This document shows positions 15,119 through 15,765 of a stretch of 15,765 nucleotides of DNA, in pieces. The stretch's first letter is position 1. Every line of letters starts with the position of its first letter. A program made the position numbers and the translations under genes. Under the pieces are notes generated by a model. The model was not told the DNA's origin, did not search any database, and was given only the letters and a program-made list of their open reading frames with translations. Source of the DNA: Butyrivibrio sp. (GTDB lineage: Bacteria; Bacillota; Clostridia; Lachnospirales; Lachnospiraceae); NCBI GenBank assembly GCA_024688095.1, contig JAILEJ010000394.1, positions 1-15,765 of the forward strand, written 5' to 3'.

Positions 15119-15765
15119 GTGAGTACATATTTTGTTGATGGGAGCTTTTATTCAAAGAAAAGAGGCTATGGTATTGTAAATCAGGCTGATGTTGCGGGAA
15201 ACACCAAAGCAGAGCAGTCACTTAATAATGGCGGCTGGAATCACAGAGAATCTGATGGTGAAGGTTATAAAACAGCTTATGAGATGTGGGAGAATGGAAC
15301 AGCTGTAATTGGTGACAGGCAGGTTCTTGTTTTTAGATGTGATGTAAAAGATTTTGGTACATATAAAATAAACCTGGAATTTATTGCAGATAATGATATA
15401 ACTGGTATGAAAATATGGTCAGGAAGACGAAATCTTGTAAGGGACAGCTTTGATCTAAAAAAGGGTCAGAAATATGAAACAAGCTTTTATGTAAATGTAA
15501 CACCATATATTCCTGCGTTGTCCTCAGTTCCTATGATGGATAAAACAATTTTTATAAGTGTATCAGGTATGCACGCACAGCTTGGAAAGATTGAAATTTT
15601 AAAAGAAGATGTACCTGTTATCTGGATAGCAGGAGATTCAACGCTTACAGATCAAAATGCAGGATTTCCATATTATCCATATGGAAGCTGTACAGGCTGG
15701 GCTCAGATACTTGAATGCTTCGCAATTAATGTGGCAGTTTCAAACCATGCTCATTCCGGTCTTAC
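15119..15765 (+). CDS. SGNH/CE12-like carbohydrate esterase, 5' part
   Basis: The gene runs off the window; 215 codons are visible. The start is GTG (15119), supported by AAGGGGT eight bases before it and by an open frame to the end. The first 165 residues form a beta-rich region like the N-terminal domain of rhamnogalacturonan acetylesterase-type enzymes. The SGNH hydrolase core then begins: IAGDSTLTDQ (170-179) with nucleophile S174, then GSCTGWAQIL and NHAHSG (209-214), which carries the block-II glycine and the family's polar residues. No signal peptide is present, so it should act in the cytosol on imported acetylated oligosaccharides, as suggested for Bacillus YesT. The exact substrate and the C-terminal Asp-His pair cannot be seen. 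Confidence 0.85.
   Translation, partial: MSTYFVDGSFYSKKRGYGIVNQADVAGNTKAEQSLNNGGWNHRESDGEGYKTAYEMWENGTAVIGDRQVLVFRCDVKDFGTYKINLEFIADNDITGMKIWSGRRNLVRDSFDLKKGQKYETSFYVNVTPYIPALSSVPMMDKTIFISVSGMHAQLGKIEILKEDVPVIWIAGDSTLTDQNAGFPYYPYGSCTGWAQILECFAINVAVSNHAHSGL

Overview
The window looks like a chromosomal segment from a low-GC member of the Clostridia, most likely a Lachnospiraceae species of the Butyrivibrio/Pseudobutyrivibrio/Roseburia kind. This is inferred from AT-rich coding DNA, strong AGGGG-type ribosome binding sites, a DUF5050-type membrane-anchored protein, a fused chorismate mutase-prephenate dehydratase, the long form of PurC and many GGDEF/esterase-type genes. No database search was run. 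There are no RNA genes, insertion sequences, CRISPR arrays or phage genes that I can support; this is mostly a housekeeping region.

Left edge (1-1555): the C-terminal tail of a secreted, Ser/Thr/Asn-rich protein with a final membrane helix, then three back-to-back hairpins (a forward terminator, a short GC-rich palindrome and a reverse terminator), then a minus-strand gene for a membrane-anchored protein with propeller-like repeats (DUF5050-like).

Central operon (promoter near 1640-1668, terminator at 8838-8876): six co-directional genes. They are pheA (chorismate mutase-prephenate dehydratase), a DUF815-type AAA+ ATPase, a Ppx/GppA phosphatase with a C-terminal HD domain, ppk1 (polyphosphate kinase), a Maf nucleotide pyrophosphatase and a small, very acidic protein. 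The Ppx and Ppk genes are separated by one base and form a polyphosphate synthesis/degradation pair. DUF815, Ppx/GppA, Ppk1 and Maf all handle nucleotides or phosphoanhydrides, so the operon may mix phenylalanine synthesis with nucleotide/polyphosphate homeostasis.

Right half (8940-13406): a TVP38/TMEM64-family membrane protein converges with a Cof-type HAD phosphatase. The terminator of the former appears to lie inside the coding sequence of the latter. Divergent from the HAD gene is an ABC-F ATPase whose substitutions all fall on one of its two composite ATP sites. Next comes the long form of purC, which ends in a clear terminator.

Right edge (13438-15765): a membrane-bound GAF-GGDEF diguanylate cyclase, then the start of an SGNH/CE12-like carbohydrate esterase with no signal peptide, cut by the window end. 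I found no clearly new multi-gene system. The best leads are the asymmetric ABC-F protein, the terminator embedded in an opposing gene, the polyphosphate gene grouping, the acidic small protein after maf and the repeated VLGA-R motif in the first protein.
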